In this document: positions 26,797-34,943 of the stretch, one piece after another
Layout: each line of letters opens with the position of its first letter
Numbering within the stretch: position 1 is the first letter of the stretch
From: Nocardiopsis sp. CNR-923
GTDB taxonomy: Bacteria > Actinomycetota > Actinomycetes > Streptosporangiales > Streptosporangiaceae
NCBI RefSeq assembly: GCF_001942255.1
Contig: NZ_MKKC01000060.1
Location: forward strand, 51,851-115,850
Reading direction: 5' to 3'
Length of the DNA: 64,000 bases
Position numbers and translations under genes: made by a program
Notes under the pieces: generated by a model
What the model saw: only the letters and a program-made list of their open reading frames with translations
Database searches by the model: none
What the model was told of the DNA's origin: nothing

Positions 26797-27764
26797 ATGT
26801 CCACCGTGACGGCCCAGGCGCCGCCCGAGGGAGCCGACGTCCGCCAGGCGGAGTTCGACGGCAGGATCGCCGCCGACCAGCGCATCGAGCCGCGCGACTG
26901 GATGCCCGACGGGTACCGCAGGACGCTGGTGCGCCAGGTGTCCCAGCACGCCCACTCGGAGATCATCGGCATGCAGCCCGAGGGCGACTGGATCGCCTCG
27001 GCGCCCAGCCTGCGTCGCAAGGCGATCCTGCTGGCCAAGGTGCAGGACGAGGCCGGGCACGGGCTGTACCTGTACGCGGCCGCCGAGACGCTCGGCGTGG
27101 ACCGCGCCGACCTGACGCAGCGGCTCATCGAGGGCCGCCAGAAGTACTCCTCGATCTTCAACTACCCGTCGCTGACCTTCGCCGACGTCGCGTGATCGGC
27201 TGGCTGGTGGACGGCGCGGCGATCTGCAACCAGGTTCCGCTGTGCCGCAGCTCCTTCGGGCCCTACGCCCGCGCCATGGTCCGCATCTGCAAGGAGGAGT
27301 CCTTCCACCAGCGCCAGGGCTACGAGCTGCTCATGCGCATGATGGAGGGCACGAAGGCCCAGCGCGCGATGGTGCAGGACGCGGTCGACCGCTGGTGGTG
27401 GCCCTCGCTGATGATGTTCGGTCCGCCCGACGCCGACTCGCCCAACACCGCCCAGTCCATGGCCTGGCGGATCAAGCGCGACACCAACGACGACCTGCGT
27501 CAGAAGTTCGTCGACATGACCGTCCCCCAGGCCGAGCGGCTCGGTGTGACCCTGCCCGACCCGGAGTTGGTCTGGAACGAGGAGCGCGGCCACCACGACT
27601 TCGGCGAACCCGACTGGGTGGAGTTCGAACAGGTCGTCTCCGGGAGCGGACCCAAGAACGCCGAGCGGATCGAACGGCGCCGCGCCGCGCACGAGAAGGG
27701 CGCGTGGGTCCGCGAGGCCGCCGCCGCCTACGCCCGCAAGCACGCCCAGGAGGCCACGTCATGA
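26797..27764 (+). CDS. paaA: 1,2-phenylacetyl-CoA epoxidase subunit A (catalytic), frameshifted
   Basis: Catalytic di-iron subunit of the ring-epoxidising monooxygenase. Two ExxH iron-binding motifs are present: [13 protein letters not shown] in the first segment and [15 protein letters not shown] in the second. The first frame ends prematurely at FADVA (stop at 27195). The second begins with [20 protein letters not shown]; one missing G near 27190 links them. Length after repair, about 322 residues, is normal for PaaA. ATG 26797 follows GGGGAG. The stop overlaps paaB (ATGA). Loss of this subunit would abolish the pathway, which argues for a sequencing error. Confidence 0.92.
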
Positions 27765-28066
27765 GCAGCGACACGACCCCCGCGCGCCCGGAGTGGCCGC
27801 TCTACGAGGTCTTTGTCCGGGGCAAGCGCGGACTCAACCACGTCCACGTCGGCTCCCTGCACGCACCAGACGACCGCATGGCCCTGCACAACGCGCGCAA
27901 CCTCTACACGCGCCGCAACGAGGGCGTGAGCATCTGGGTCGTGCGCGCCGAGCACATCACCGCCTCCAGCCCTGACGAGAAGGATCCCTTCTTCGACCCC
28001 AGCGGCGACAAGGTGTACCGGCACCCCACCTTCTACCCCATTCCCGACGATGTCCCGCACATCTGA
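27761..28066 (+). CDS. paaB: 1,2-phenylacetyl-CoA epoxidase subunit B
   Basis: A 101-residue small subunit with family-typical sequence: [20 protein letters not shown], then [20 protein letters not shown], and the end [11 protein letters not shown]. PaaB bridges PaaAC heterodimers and is needed for an active complex. The ATG overlaps the paaA stop, indicating coupled translation and stoichiometric production. Confidence 0.95.
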   Translation: MSSDTTPARPEWPLYEVFVRGKRGLNHVHVGSLHAPDDRMALHNARNLYTRRNEGVSIWVVRAEHITASSPDEKDPFFDPSGDKVYRHPTFYPIPDDVPHI

Positions 28067-28126
28067 GCGGACCCCCGGGCGGGGGCCCGCCGAGGCCGAG
28101 GGTGACGGGACGAGACCGAGGAAAGC

Positions 28127-29005
28127 ATGAGTGGCGACAAGATCTACACGGCCCTGAGCGAGGAGCACGGCGGCGACGCCCGCTGGGCCTTCGGGACCGG
28201 GTTCACCGACGCCCTCGCGGGCGTGGACACCACCCTGCCCGAGGGGGTGGACGGCGCCGATCTGGCGCTGTACTGCCAGATGCTCGGCGACGACGCGCTC
28301 GTCCAGGCGCAACGGCTCGTCCACTGGGTGACCGACGCCCCCGAACTGGAGGAGGAGGTCGCCCTGGCCAACATCGCGCTCGACCTGCTCGGCCAGGCGC
28401 GGCTGCTGCTCGCGCGGGCCGGACAGGCCGACGGCACCGGACGCGACGAGGACGCCTTCGCCTACCGCCGGTCCGTCGGCGAGTTCCGCAACGTGCACCT
28501 GGCCGAGGCTCCCCGGGGCGACTTCGCGCGCGCGGTCGTCACCCTCCTGGTGCTCTCCAGCGTCCGGCTGGCCGTGTTCACCCGTCTGGTCGACAGCCGC
28601 GACCCAGTCCTGGCCGCGATCGCCGCCAAGGCGGTGCACGAACTCGCCTACCACCGCGAGTACGCGGTCTCCTGGGTTCTGCGCCTGGGCGACGGAACCC
28701 CCTACTCCCGCGAACGCGTGGCCCAAGCCGTGGCCGACGTGTGGCCGATGACCGGCGAGCCGTTCGCCGCCCACCCCGCCGAGGCCGGGCTGGCCGACCA
28801 GGGAGTGGCCGTGGACCCGGCGACCGTGCGCGCAGAGGTGCACGACGTCCTGACCCATGTCCTGACGTCCGCCACGCTCGACGCGCCGCCCGCCTTCCCC
28901 GAGCCCGCCGTGGCCGGGCGCGACGGCGTCCACACCCCCGACCTGGCCCCCCTCCTGGACGAGCTCCAGAAGGTGGCCCGCGAGCACCCGGAGGCGACAT
29001 GGTGA
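28127..29005 (+). CDS. paaC: 1,2-phenylacetyl-CoA epoxidase subunit C
   Basis: A 292-residue structural partner of PaaA. It has the ferritin-like helical fold with LANIALDLLGQARLLLARAG, DEDAFAYRRSVGEFRNVHL and KAVHELAYHREYAVSWVLRLG, all characteristic of PaaC, including the interaction surface. It lies 60 bp after paaB and overlaps paaD by 7 nt. The ATG at 28127 has GAGGAAAGC upstream. Confidence 0.94.
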   Translation: MSGDKIYTALSEEHGGDARWAFGTGFTDALAGVDTTLPEGVDGADLALYCQMLGDDALVQAQRLVHWVTDAPELEEEVALANIALDLLGQARLLLARAGQADGTGRDEDAFAYRRSVGEFRNVHLAEAPRGDFARAVVTLLVLSSVRLAVFTRLVDSRDPVLAAIAAKAVHELAYHREYAVSWVLRLGDGTPYSRERVAQAVADVWPMTGEPFAAHPAEAGLADQGVAVDPATVRAEVHDVLTHVLTSATLDAPPAFPEPAVAGRDGVHTPDLAPLLDELQKVAREHPEATW

Positions 29006-29520
29006 CCGTGACCAGGGAGCAGGCGCGCGCTCGCGCCAGGTCGGCGGCGGCGGCGGTCACCGACCCCGAACTGCCCATGCTCACCCTCGCCGACCTGGGC
29101 ATCCTGCGGGACGTGGCGGTGGAGGACGACGGCACCGTCGCGGTGTGGATCACGCCCACCTACACGGGCTGTCCGGCCATCGCCGAGATGCGCGCCGACG
29201 TCGACCGCGCCGTGCGCGCGGCGGGGTTCGACCGGGTCGAGGTGCGCACCGCCCTCGCCCCGGCCTGGACCACCGACTGGATCACCGACGAGGGCCGGCG
29301 CAAGCTCGCCGAGCACGGCATCTCGCCGCCCGGGGGCGCGCCGCGCCGCGCATCCGGTCCGGTTCCGCTGACCCTGTCACCCACCCGGACCGTCCCGCGC
29401 TGTCCCCGTTGCGGGACCGCCGACACCGAGGAGCTGTCCCGGTTCGGTGCGACCGCCTGCCGGTCGCTGCACCGCTGCCGTTCCTGCCTCGAACCCTTCG
29501 AGCACGTCAAGGAGGTCTGA
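28999..29520 (+). CDS. paaD: PaaD, iron-sulfur assembly-type subunit of the epoxidase
   Basis: A 173-residue protein with an N-terminal DUF59/MIP18 domain (VTDPELPMLTLADLGILRD, then TPTYTGCPAIAEMRADV) and a C-terminal four-Cys zinc-type motif (CPRCGTADTEE and CRSCLEPF). PaaD is required for maturation of the PaaE or PaaA metal centres. The ATG lies inside the paaC end, and the stop overlaps the paaE start (TGATG). Confidence 0.93.
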   Translation: MVTVTREQARARARSAAAAVTDPELPMLTLADLGILRDVAVEDDGTVAVWITPTYTGCPAIAEMRADVDRAVRAAGFDRVEVRTALAPAWTTDWITDEGRRKLAEHGISPPGGAPRRASGPVPLTLSPTRTVPRCPRCGTADTEELSRFGATACRSLHRCRSCLEPFEHVKEV

Positions 29521-30617
29521 TGACCACGACCGCCACCGAGACCGCGCCGCCGCGCCGGGGCGCCGCGTTCCACCGGCTGCGGGTGGCCGGCGTCGAGCGG
29601 CTGTGCGACGACGCCGTCGCCGTCACCTTCGACGTGCCCGACCATCTGGCCGAGGAGTACGCCTTCGCCGCCGGGCAGTCGCTGACCCTGCGCCGCGTCG
29701 TGGACGGGGTGGAGGAGCGCCGCAGCTACTCCATCTGCTCGGCCGTGGGCCAGGCCCCCCGGGTGGGTGTGCGCCTGGTGCCCGGGGGACTGTTCTCGTC
29801 ATGGCTCGTCGACGAGGTGCGGCCGGGCCAGGAGATCGAGGTGGGCGCTCCCACGGGGCGGTTCTGCCCCGACCTGACCGCCTCCGGGCGGCACGTGATG
29901 GTCGCCGCCGGGTCGGGCATCACGCCCATGCTGTCGATGGCGGCGTCCCTGCTGCGCGGCACCGACTCCCACGTGGTGCTGTTGTACGGCAACCGCCGCA
30001 GCGACACCGTGATGTTCGCCGATGATCTGGCCGACCTCAAGGACGCGTTCGGCCCGCGCTTCGAGCTCGTCCACGTGCTCTCCCGGGAGCCGCGCGAGGC
30101 CGAGTTGTTCACCGGGCGGCTGGACGCCGCCAAGCTGGAGGAACTACTCGACACGGTGGTGGCCGCCGACGCCGCCGACCACTGGTGGCTGTGCGGGCCC
30201 TACGAGATGGTGACCGACGCCCGGACGGTGCTGCGACAGCGCGGCGTGCCCGATGGGCGCGTCCACCAGGAGCTGTTCTTCGTCGAGGGCGACGAACCCC
30301 CGCCGCAGGTGCGCCACGAGGAGCCCGGTGTGGACGGCCCGGCCAGCGAGGTCACGGTCGTCCTGGACGGACGGACCACCACGCTGACCCTGCCGCGGGG
30401 TGTGCCGGTCCTGGACGCGGCACAGCGCTACCGCCCGGACCTGCCCTTCGCCTGCAAGGGCGGGGTGTGCGGAACGTGCCGGGTGAGGGTGTGCGACGGA
30501 AGCGTGCGCATGCGGCGCAACTACGCCCTGTCCGAGGAGGAGGTCGAGGCCGGATACGCGCTGTCGTGCCAGGCGCTGCCCGAGACCGACGCCGTGACCG
30601 TGGACTTCGACTCATGA
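29520..30617 (+). CDS. paaE: 1,2-phenylacetyl-CoA epoxidase reductase subunit E
   Basis: A 365-residue flavin reductase that feeds NADPH electrons to PaaA. It contains the FAD-binding block RRSYSICSAVGQ, the NAD(P) region VAAGSGITPMLSMAASLL, and a C-terminal plant-type [2Fe-2S] ferredoxin domain with CKGGVCGTCRVRV and the distal Cys in LSCQALPETD. Domain order FAD-NAD-2Fe2S is that of PaaE. Start overlaps the paaD stop; its own stop overlaps paaI (ATGA). Confidence 0.95.
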   Translation: MTTTATETAPPRRGAAFHRLRVAGVERLCDDAVAVTFDVPDHLAEEYAFAAGQSLTLRRVVDGVEERRSYSICSAVGQAPRVGVRLVPGGLFSSWLVDEVRPGQEIEVGAPTGRFCPDLTASGRHVMVAAGSGITPMLSMAASLLRGTDSHVVLLYGNRRSDTVMFADDLADLKDAFGPRFELVHVLSREPREAELFTGRLDAAKLEELLDTVVAADAADHWWLCGPYEMVTDARTVLRQRGVPDGRVHQELFFVEGDEPPPQVRHEEPGVDGPASEVTVVLDGRTTTLTLPRGVPVLDAAQRYRPDLPFACKGGVCGTCRVRVCDGSVRMRRNYALSEEEVEAGYALSCQALPETDAVTVDFDS

Positions 30618-31036
30618 GCCGGATCGGGGAGGCCCTCGGCGGTAACGAGACCGCGTGGCGGATGTTCGAGGCCGACCAGGCGTCCAGGAACCTGGGGATG
30701 CGGCTGGTGGAGGCCGGGCCGGGCACCGCGACGGTGGAGATGTCCGTGGGGCCGCTGATGGTCAACGGGCACGGCATCGCGCACGGAGGGTTCGTGTTCA
30801 CGCTGGCCGACACCGCGTTCGCGTGCGCCTGCAACCGGGACGGGCGCGGGGTGACGGTGGCGGCGGGGGCCGACATCACCTTCGTGGCCCCGGTCCATGA
30901 GGGCGACGTGCTGGTGGCCACGGCCGTGGAGCGGGTCGCCTACGGGCGCAACGGGGTGGTCGACGTGACCGTCCGCCGGGGCGGGGAGGTCGTCGCAGAG
31001 TTCCGCGGGCGCAGCCGTACGCGGGGCGGCGGCTGA
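30614..31036 (+). CDS. paaI: Hydroxyphenylacetyl-CoA thioesterase PaaI
   Basis: A 140-residue hotdog-fold thioesterase that rescues CoA from dead-end intermediates. The family motif HGGFVFTLADTAFACACN contains the catalytic Asp region, preceded by NGHGIAHG. It is the last gene of the operon, translationally coupled to paaE and followed 16 nt later by a strong hairpin. Confidence 0.92.
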   Translation: MSRIGEALGGNETAWRMFEADQASRNLGMRLVEAGPGTATVEMSVGPLMVNGHGIAHGGFVFTLADTAFACACNRDGRGVTVAAGADITFVAPVHEGDVLVATAVERVAYGRNGVVDVTVRRGGEVVAEFRGRSRTRGGG

Positions 31037-31052
31037 CCGCCTCCGGAACATA

Positions 31053-31086
31053 GCTGTGGCCCGCGTCCCCCAACGCGGGCCACAGC
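31053..31086 (+). terminator. Terminator of the paa operon
   Basis: A perfect 13-bp stem (GCTGTGGCCCGCG / CGCGGGCCACAGC) with an 8-nt loop directly follows paaI. It is the strongest terminator-like structure in the window. Confidence 0.85.
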
Positions 31087-31399
31087 GTGCGCGGCCAGTG
31101 TGCACTGAGTGCGGTCCGGCCGCTGGGAAGGCGGGTGGGCGTCTGAGTACGTGTCGGTAACCCCCATTGCCGACACGGGCACCAGCACCCGCGCGTGGAT
31201 TGTGTGAGCGCCTCGTGGAGAGTAGGGCGGACGGGGTCTTCCTGGGGTCCTGTGGGGCGCTTCACCTGTGAGAACGCTTCGTACAGGTCCAGTGTTCCCC
31301 GTGCCTGGGCCGATTTTCGCCTCCGACGGTAAAAACGGGGTGCGGTGTGGTTCACGACTTCCCAAGATGCTCGTTCGGTCGATGTGAGGCGGGTGCGGT

Positions 31400-31751
31400 G
31401 TGCTCGACGTGCGTCCGGGTGGCGCCAGTGGCCCGCCCGGCGCCCATCACCGCCCTCGAAGGTCGCTCTCGGCGCGGCATCACCTTCTCGCGCCTGCCTG
31501 GGGGCCGATCGTCCACCCCGTCCCGAACGAGGACTACGCGGTGCGCATCGCCCGCGAGTGGGACCGGCCCGCGACGCGAGGGCCGCGACCACGTGCAGGC
31601 GCGTGACGTGGCCCTCGCCGCCCGGTTTTCGGCGCGTCAGGCCAGCGGCCGGGCGATCCTGGAGCTGTGGGCGCCCGCCGAGCAGCTGCCCGAGGTCAAC
31701 GCGCGCATCGTGGGGCCGATTGAGCCGGTCCGTTCGTTCCTGCCCGACTGA
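31400..31751 (+). pseudogene. Fragment of a hypothetical gene, frame-disrupted
   Basis: Two adjacent frames show protein-like sequence with good third-position bias. GPIVHPVPNEDYAVRIAREW ends near 31575, and EGRDHVQARDVALAARFSAR through LPEVNARIVGPIEPVRSF ends at 31751. Together they look like the C-terminal 80 residues of a longer protein whose N-terminus is missing; sequence upstream of about 31500 is not protein-like. Joining them needs a shift of opposite sign to most others here, so it may be a true remnant. I do not recognise the family. Confidence 0.4.
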
Positions 31752-31884
31752 GCACGTCGAGGACCTCGTCGAGGGCGTCGGCCAACACGACGGGCTCGCG
31801 GTCGGCCAGGGTGCGGCCGGTGTCGTCGTGGGTGTTCCGGTGCTGGTGTGGGACGTTCCGTCGAGGGTCGAGGGTGGTGGCCAT
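31696..31884 (-). CDS. Small hypothetical protein (62 aa), uncertain
   Basis: The central part (DTGRTLADREPVVLADALDE, then VLDVLSRAG) has strong G/C third-position bias and looks like a real acidic helix. The N-terminus is His/Arg-rich and lacks a ribosome-binding site, so the start is unreliable. The last codons overlap the end of the convergent fragment at 31751. It might be the surviving piece of a larger minus-strand gene. No family recognised. Confidence 0.35.
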   Translation of the reverse strand: MATTLDPRRNVPHQHRNTHDDTGRTLADREPVVLADALDEVLDVLSRAGTNGPAQSAPRCAR

Positions 31885-32115
31885 GGGGGGTGTCGGGCGC
31901 CCGTTCGGGCGGTCGGCGCCCTCCTCCTTCTCCTGTGCTCTCCAGCCGCGCTCGGCCGCGATGACTCCCGGTGACCGTCGCGGTATCCGCCACTGTCAGG
32001 GATAGCACGTTTCGGTGACGCTCAGTGGATACCGAACGTGCCTGTGGATGAACGCGCGCCCCAGCTCCCCGGCCCCTGGGGAATGCCGTGGCGGTGGCCG
32101 TTGTTCGGCATGATT

Positions 32116-32144
32116 GTTTCTCTAGAAACTACTTCTCCGGAAGT
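32116..32144. promoter_or_regulatory. Tandem palindromic operators upstream of the TIGR03083 gene
   Basis: Two adjacent dyads, GTTTCTCTAGAAAC (32116-32129) and ACTTCTCCGGAAGT (32131-32144), share the palindromic core TTCTCYRGAA, with centres 15 bp apart. They sit in the most AT-rich patch of the area, next to TTAAAAT, a possible -10. The regulator is unknown. Confidence 0.55.
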
Positions 32145-32253
32145 TAAAATGGGAGCGGGCCATGCCGTTCGGAGTCGTCACGGCCGGCGACGTGACCACC
32201 GGGAACGGCGCCGCACCGCCTACGGTCAGAACGCCGTTCGGTAGCGTGTTCCC

Positions 32254-32921
32254 ATGGACTCCACGAGCGTCTACACCGACTGCCAGAACAGGCTTCTCGA
32301 CCTGGCCGCCGAGCTCACGCCCGACCAGGTCGCCGCCCCCGTCCCCGCCCTGCCCGCATGAACGTGCGCCAGACCTACGCCCATCTGGCGGGCGTGGCCG
32401 TCGACGTCGGCGCCCGAGGCCTGGTCCCTCCCTCCGAGGACGAGGACACCGTCCGACAGGTGGCCGAGCGCGCCGAAGCGGACCTGCCGGCGATCTGCGA
32501 GGAATGGCGAGCCGCCACGCCCGCGCTCCTGGAGGTCTTCGCCACCCAGACCAGGACCCGCTTCACGTTGCCCGCGTTCGACGTGTGGCACCACGAGAAC
32601 GACCTGCGCGGCGCGCTGGGCCTGGGCGCCCAGACCGAGTGCGCCGACCAGGTCGCCGGGCTCATCCTGGGTTTCCACGCGCGCGGCTGGGACGCGGCCC
32701 TGCCCGGTGTGCGGGTGCTGGCCACCGACACCGGTCAGGAGTGGCGACTGGGCGCCGACCCCGACCTGGAGTTGCGCGCCAGCGCCTTCGAACTCGCCCG
32801 GGCGGTCTCCGGCCGCCGTACCGTCGCCCAGATCAGCGCGCTCGACTGGACCGGCGACCCGTCGGCCGTCGCGGGCCGCCTGCCCACCCTGCCGATCCCG
32901 GCGGCCGGCCTCACGGTCTGA
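32254..32921 (+). CDS. TIGR03083-family (maleylpyruvate isomerase/DinB-like) protein, frameshifted
   Basis: About 222 residues after repair. The N-terminal 35 codons (MDSTSVYTDCQNRLLDLAAE to PALPA) stop at 32357-32359. One missing G restores PAWNVRQTYAHLAGV and the remainder, which contains the DinB-like four-helix bundle with the metal-ligand-type block FDVWHHENDLRGALG. Actinobacterial TIGR03083 proteins are thought to be mycothiol-dependent; the true reaction is mostly unknown. A 95-nt leader separates the tandem operator/-10 region from the ATG. Confidence 0.75.
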
Positions 32922-33105
32922 GCGAGCACCACCCCCAGCCCACCCGGCCGCGGCGCTCGTCGGGCTCCGCGGCCCACCGCTCGGCCTCGCGCGACTCGGG
33001 GGCGGCCCGCCGGGCGCGGTGAGTGCGCGCGAGGTTCGCACGTGGTAGATCTGCTCTCAGGTCAATTACGGACAGTAGCGACAAGAATCCTCAAAGGAGT
33101 CAATC

Positions 33106-33411
33106 ATGCGCAGACCGCTCTCCGCGCCCAGTGTCCTCGCCACCGCCGCCGTGCTCGCCCTGAGCACCGCGTCGCCCGCCGCCGCAGCCAGGGGCGAGAT
33201 CGTCTTCGTCAAACTGGACGGAGCCTCCGTGCACCGGGCGAACCCCAGCGGCTGTCTGCGCATCCCCGCCGAGACGGCCGGTGTGGTGAACTCGACCAAC
33301 ACCCGCATCAAGGTGATGAAGGGCTCGTGCCACTCGGCGGACGGGCGGGTGGTGGAAGCCAACGACGACGGCGTCGTCTTCCCGTGGGAGAAGTACGTCG
33401 TCGTGGCCTGA
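33106..33411 (+). CDS. Small secreted protein (101 aa)
   Basis: The N-terminus is a clear Sec signal peptide: MRRPL charged region, hydrophobic VLATAAVLALSTA, and an A-A-A cleavage zone near residue 28. The mature part of about 73 residues has two Cys (SGCLRIP and KGSCHSADG) about 28 residues apart that may form a disulfide, and ends in EKYVVVA. AAAGGAG is well placed before the ATG. I do not recognise the family; the size and single disulfide suggest a compact extracellular domain. Confidence 0.7.
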   Translation: MRRPLSAPSVLATAAVLALSTASPAAAARGEIVFVKLDGASVHRANPSGCLRIPAETAGVVNSTNTRIKVMKGSCHSADGRVVEANDDGVVFPWEKYVVVA

Positions 33412-33472
33412 GATCGGCGGCGCGCCGGGAACGAACCGGTGTGGCCGCACGGGTGCGGGGCATACCCGCGGG

Positions 33473-34459
33473 ATGGACTTGGTCACCGCTGACGACGTGC
33501 GCGCCGCCGCCACCCGTGTGGAGGGCCGCGTCGTGCGCACGCCCCTGACGGCCGGACCCGCCGGGGCCCCGCCCTTCCTCGTCAAGCCCGAGAGTCTGCA
33601 GCCGACCGGCGCGTTCAAACTGCGCGGCGCCACCAACGCCGTCGCGCTGCTCGACCAGGACCAGCGTGCGGCGGGTGTGGTCACGCACTCGTCGGGCAAC
33701 CACGGTCTGGCGCTGGCCCACGCGGCGCGTGAGGAGGGGGTGGCGTGCACGGTGGTCGTCCCCGAGGGGGCGCCGCGGGTGAAGGTCGACCGCATGCGCG
33801 CGTGCGGAGCGCGCCTGGTGATGGTGTCCCCGCAGCGGCGGTCGGCCGTCGCGCTGGAGTTGGCGGAGGGGGAGGGGTCCACCCTCGTCCCTCCCTTCGA
33901 CGACCCCCGGGTGATCGCCGGACAGGGCACCGTGGGTCTGGAGATCCTGGAGCAGTCGCCCGAGGTGACCACGATCGTGGTCCCGGTGGGCGGAGGAGGG
34001 CTCGCCTCCGGCGTGGCCACCGCCGCGATGACCGTGCGGCCGCGTCCGGTCCGGGTGGTGGGCGTGGAACCCGAACTGGCCGCCGACGCGGCCGAGAGCC
34101 TGCGCGTCGGGCACAGGGTGGCCTGGCCGACCGGGCAAACCGGGCGGACCATGGCCGACGGCGTGCGGGTGTGCCTGTCGGACCTGACCTTCGCGCACCT
34201 GTCAGCACGGTTGACCGAGGTGGTGACGGTCAGCGAGGAGGAGATCGCCCGTGCCGTGGCCGCCCTGGCGTACGGCGCCCGCCTGGTGGCCGAGCCGAGC
34301 GGCGCCCTGGCCGCAGCCGCGGTCATGGCGGGACGGGTGGCCACCGAACGGGGACGGCCCGGGGCGACGGTCGCGGTGGTCTCGGGCGGCAACGTGGATC
34401 CGGACCTGTTCGCCCGCTTGGTGTGTCCGGAGCGCGGCCCGGCGGCGCCCGCGGAGTGA
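33473..34459 (+). CDS. Threonine/serine dehydratase-like PLP enzyme
   Basis: A 328-residue fold-type II PLP enzyme. The Schiff-base Lys is in TGAFKLRGATNAVALL, the substrate loop is HSSGNHGLALAHAA, and the phosphate-binding Gly-rich loop is VPVGGGGLASGVATA. It lacks the C-terminal regulatory (ACT-like) domain of biosynthetic IlvA, so it is a catabolic threonine/serine dehydratase or serine racemase type. A paralogue with the same domain lies at 49694-50623. It is preceded by a secreted-protein gene with no evident link. Confidence 0.85.
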   Translation: MDLVTADDVRAAATRVEGRVVRTPLTAGPAGAPPFLVKPESLQPTGAFKLRGATNAVALLDQDQRAAGVVTHSSGNHGLALAHAAREEGVACTVVVPEGAPRVKVDRMRACGARLVMVSPQRRSAVALELAEGEGSTLVPPFDDPRVIAGQGTVGLEILEQSPEVTTIVVPVGGGGLASGVATAAMTVRPRPVRVVGVEPELAADAAESLRVGHRVAWPTGQTGRTMADGVRVCLSDLTFAHLSARLTEVVTVSEEEIARAVAALAYGARLVAEPSGALAAAAVMAGRVATERGRPGATVAVVSGGNVDPDLFARLVCPERGPAAPAE

Positions 34460-34544
34460 CGCCCCCCGGGCCCGTGCGCGGTGGCGGACGTCGTCCGGGT
34501 GCGTGTGCACGGTGCGTGAGCGCGGGCGCGACGTGGGTCCGGAC

Positions 34545-34736
34545 TCAGCGCGCGGCCGGGTGGCCGTTCCGGGCGGCGGACTCGGCGCTCTCAGCGCGGC
34601 GGCGGGTCGCCGCAGCGCGGTCCTCGCGGCGGCGCAGGGCCATGTCGGAGATGATCGCCAGACCGAGGGCCAGGACGAACGCGGCGCTGATCAGCAGGGT
34701 CCACAGGGCGGTGGCGAAGGACGAGGGGTCGGTCAT
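34545..34736 (-). CDS. 63-residue single-span membrane protein
   Basis: A short protein with one transmembrane helix (ALWTLLISAAFVLALGLAII) and a long, highly basic cytoplasmic tail (MALRRREDRAAATRRRAES). ATG 34736 is preceded by GGAG; upstream codons are not protein-like. It is divergent from the S8 protease gene, and a 13-bp inverted repeat lies between. The function is unknown; the pairing with a cytoplasmic-type protease is a reason to look at it. Confidence 0.65.
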   Translation of the reverse strand: MTDPSSFATALWTLLISAAFVLALGLAIISDMALRRREDRAAATRRRAESAESAARNGHPAAR

Positions 34737-34780
34737 GGGGACTCCGGGGTTCGAGTGCTGACACCACCAGCGTAATACCC

Positions 34781-34815
34781 GTTCACTTTCGCTCCCACTG
34801 TTAGCGAAAGTGAAC
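34781..34815. promoter_or_regulatory. Long perfect dyad between the small membrane protein and S8 protease genes
   Basis: GTTCACTTTCGCT (34781-34793) and AGCGAAAGTGAAC (34803-34815) are perfect 13-bp inverted repeats separated by 9 nt. The AT-rich arms and location between divergent starts indicate an operator for a dimeric or tetrameric repressor controlling both genes. No regulator gene is adjacent. Confidence 0.7.
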
Positions 34816-34943
34816 TGGCTCATCCGGGTGACATGGATCTGTGCCCCGAAAGGTACTGGCGTCACCATGGGTCACGGGTGTACTACCAGGGTGGTGGCCC
34901 ATGACGGACACGGGGTCACCACGTCCGACCCTCAGGAGACTTC

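Noticed and set aside
32038..32244. A 68-codon frame upstream of the TIGR03083 gene
   Set aside because: It crosses the palindromic operator region and is Arg-rich at its end; more likely leader sequence.
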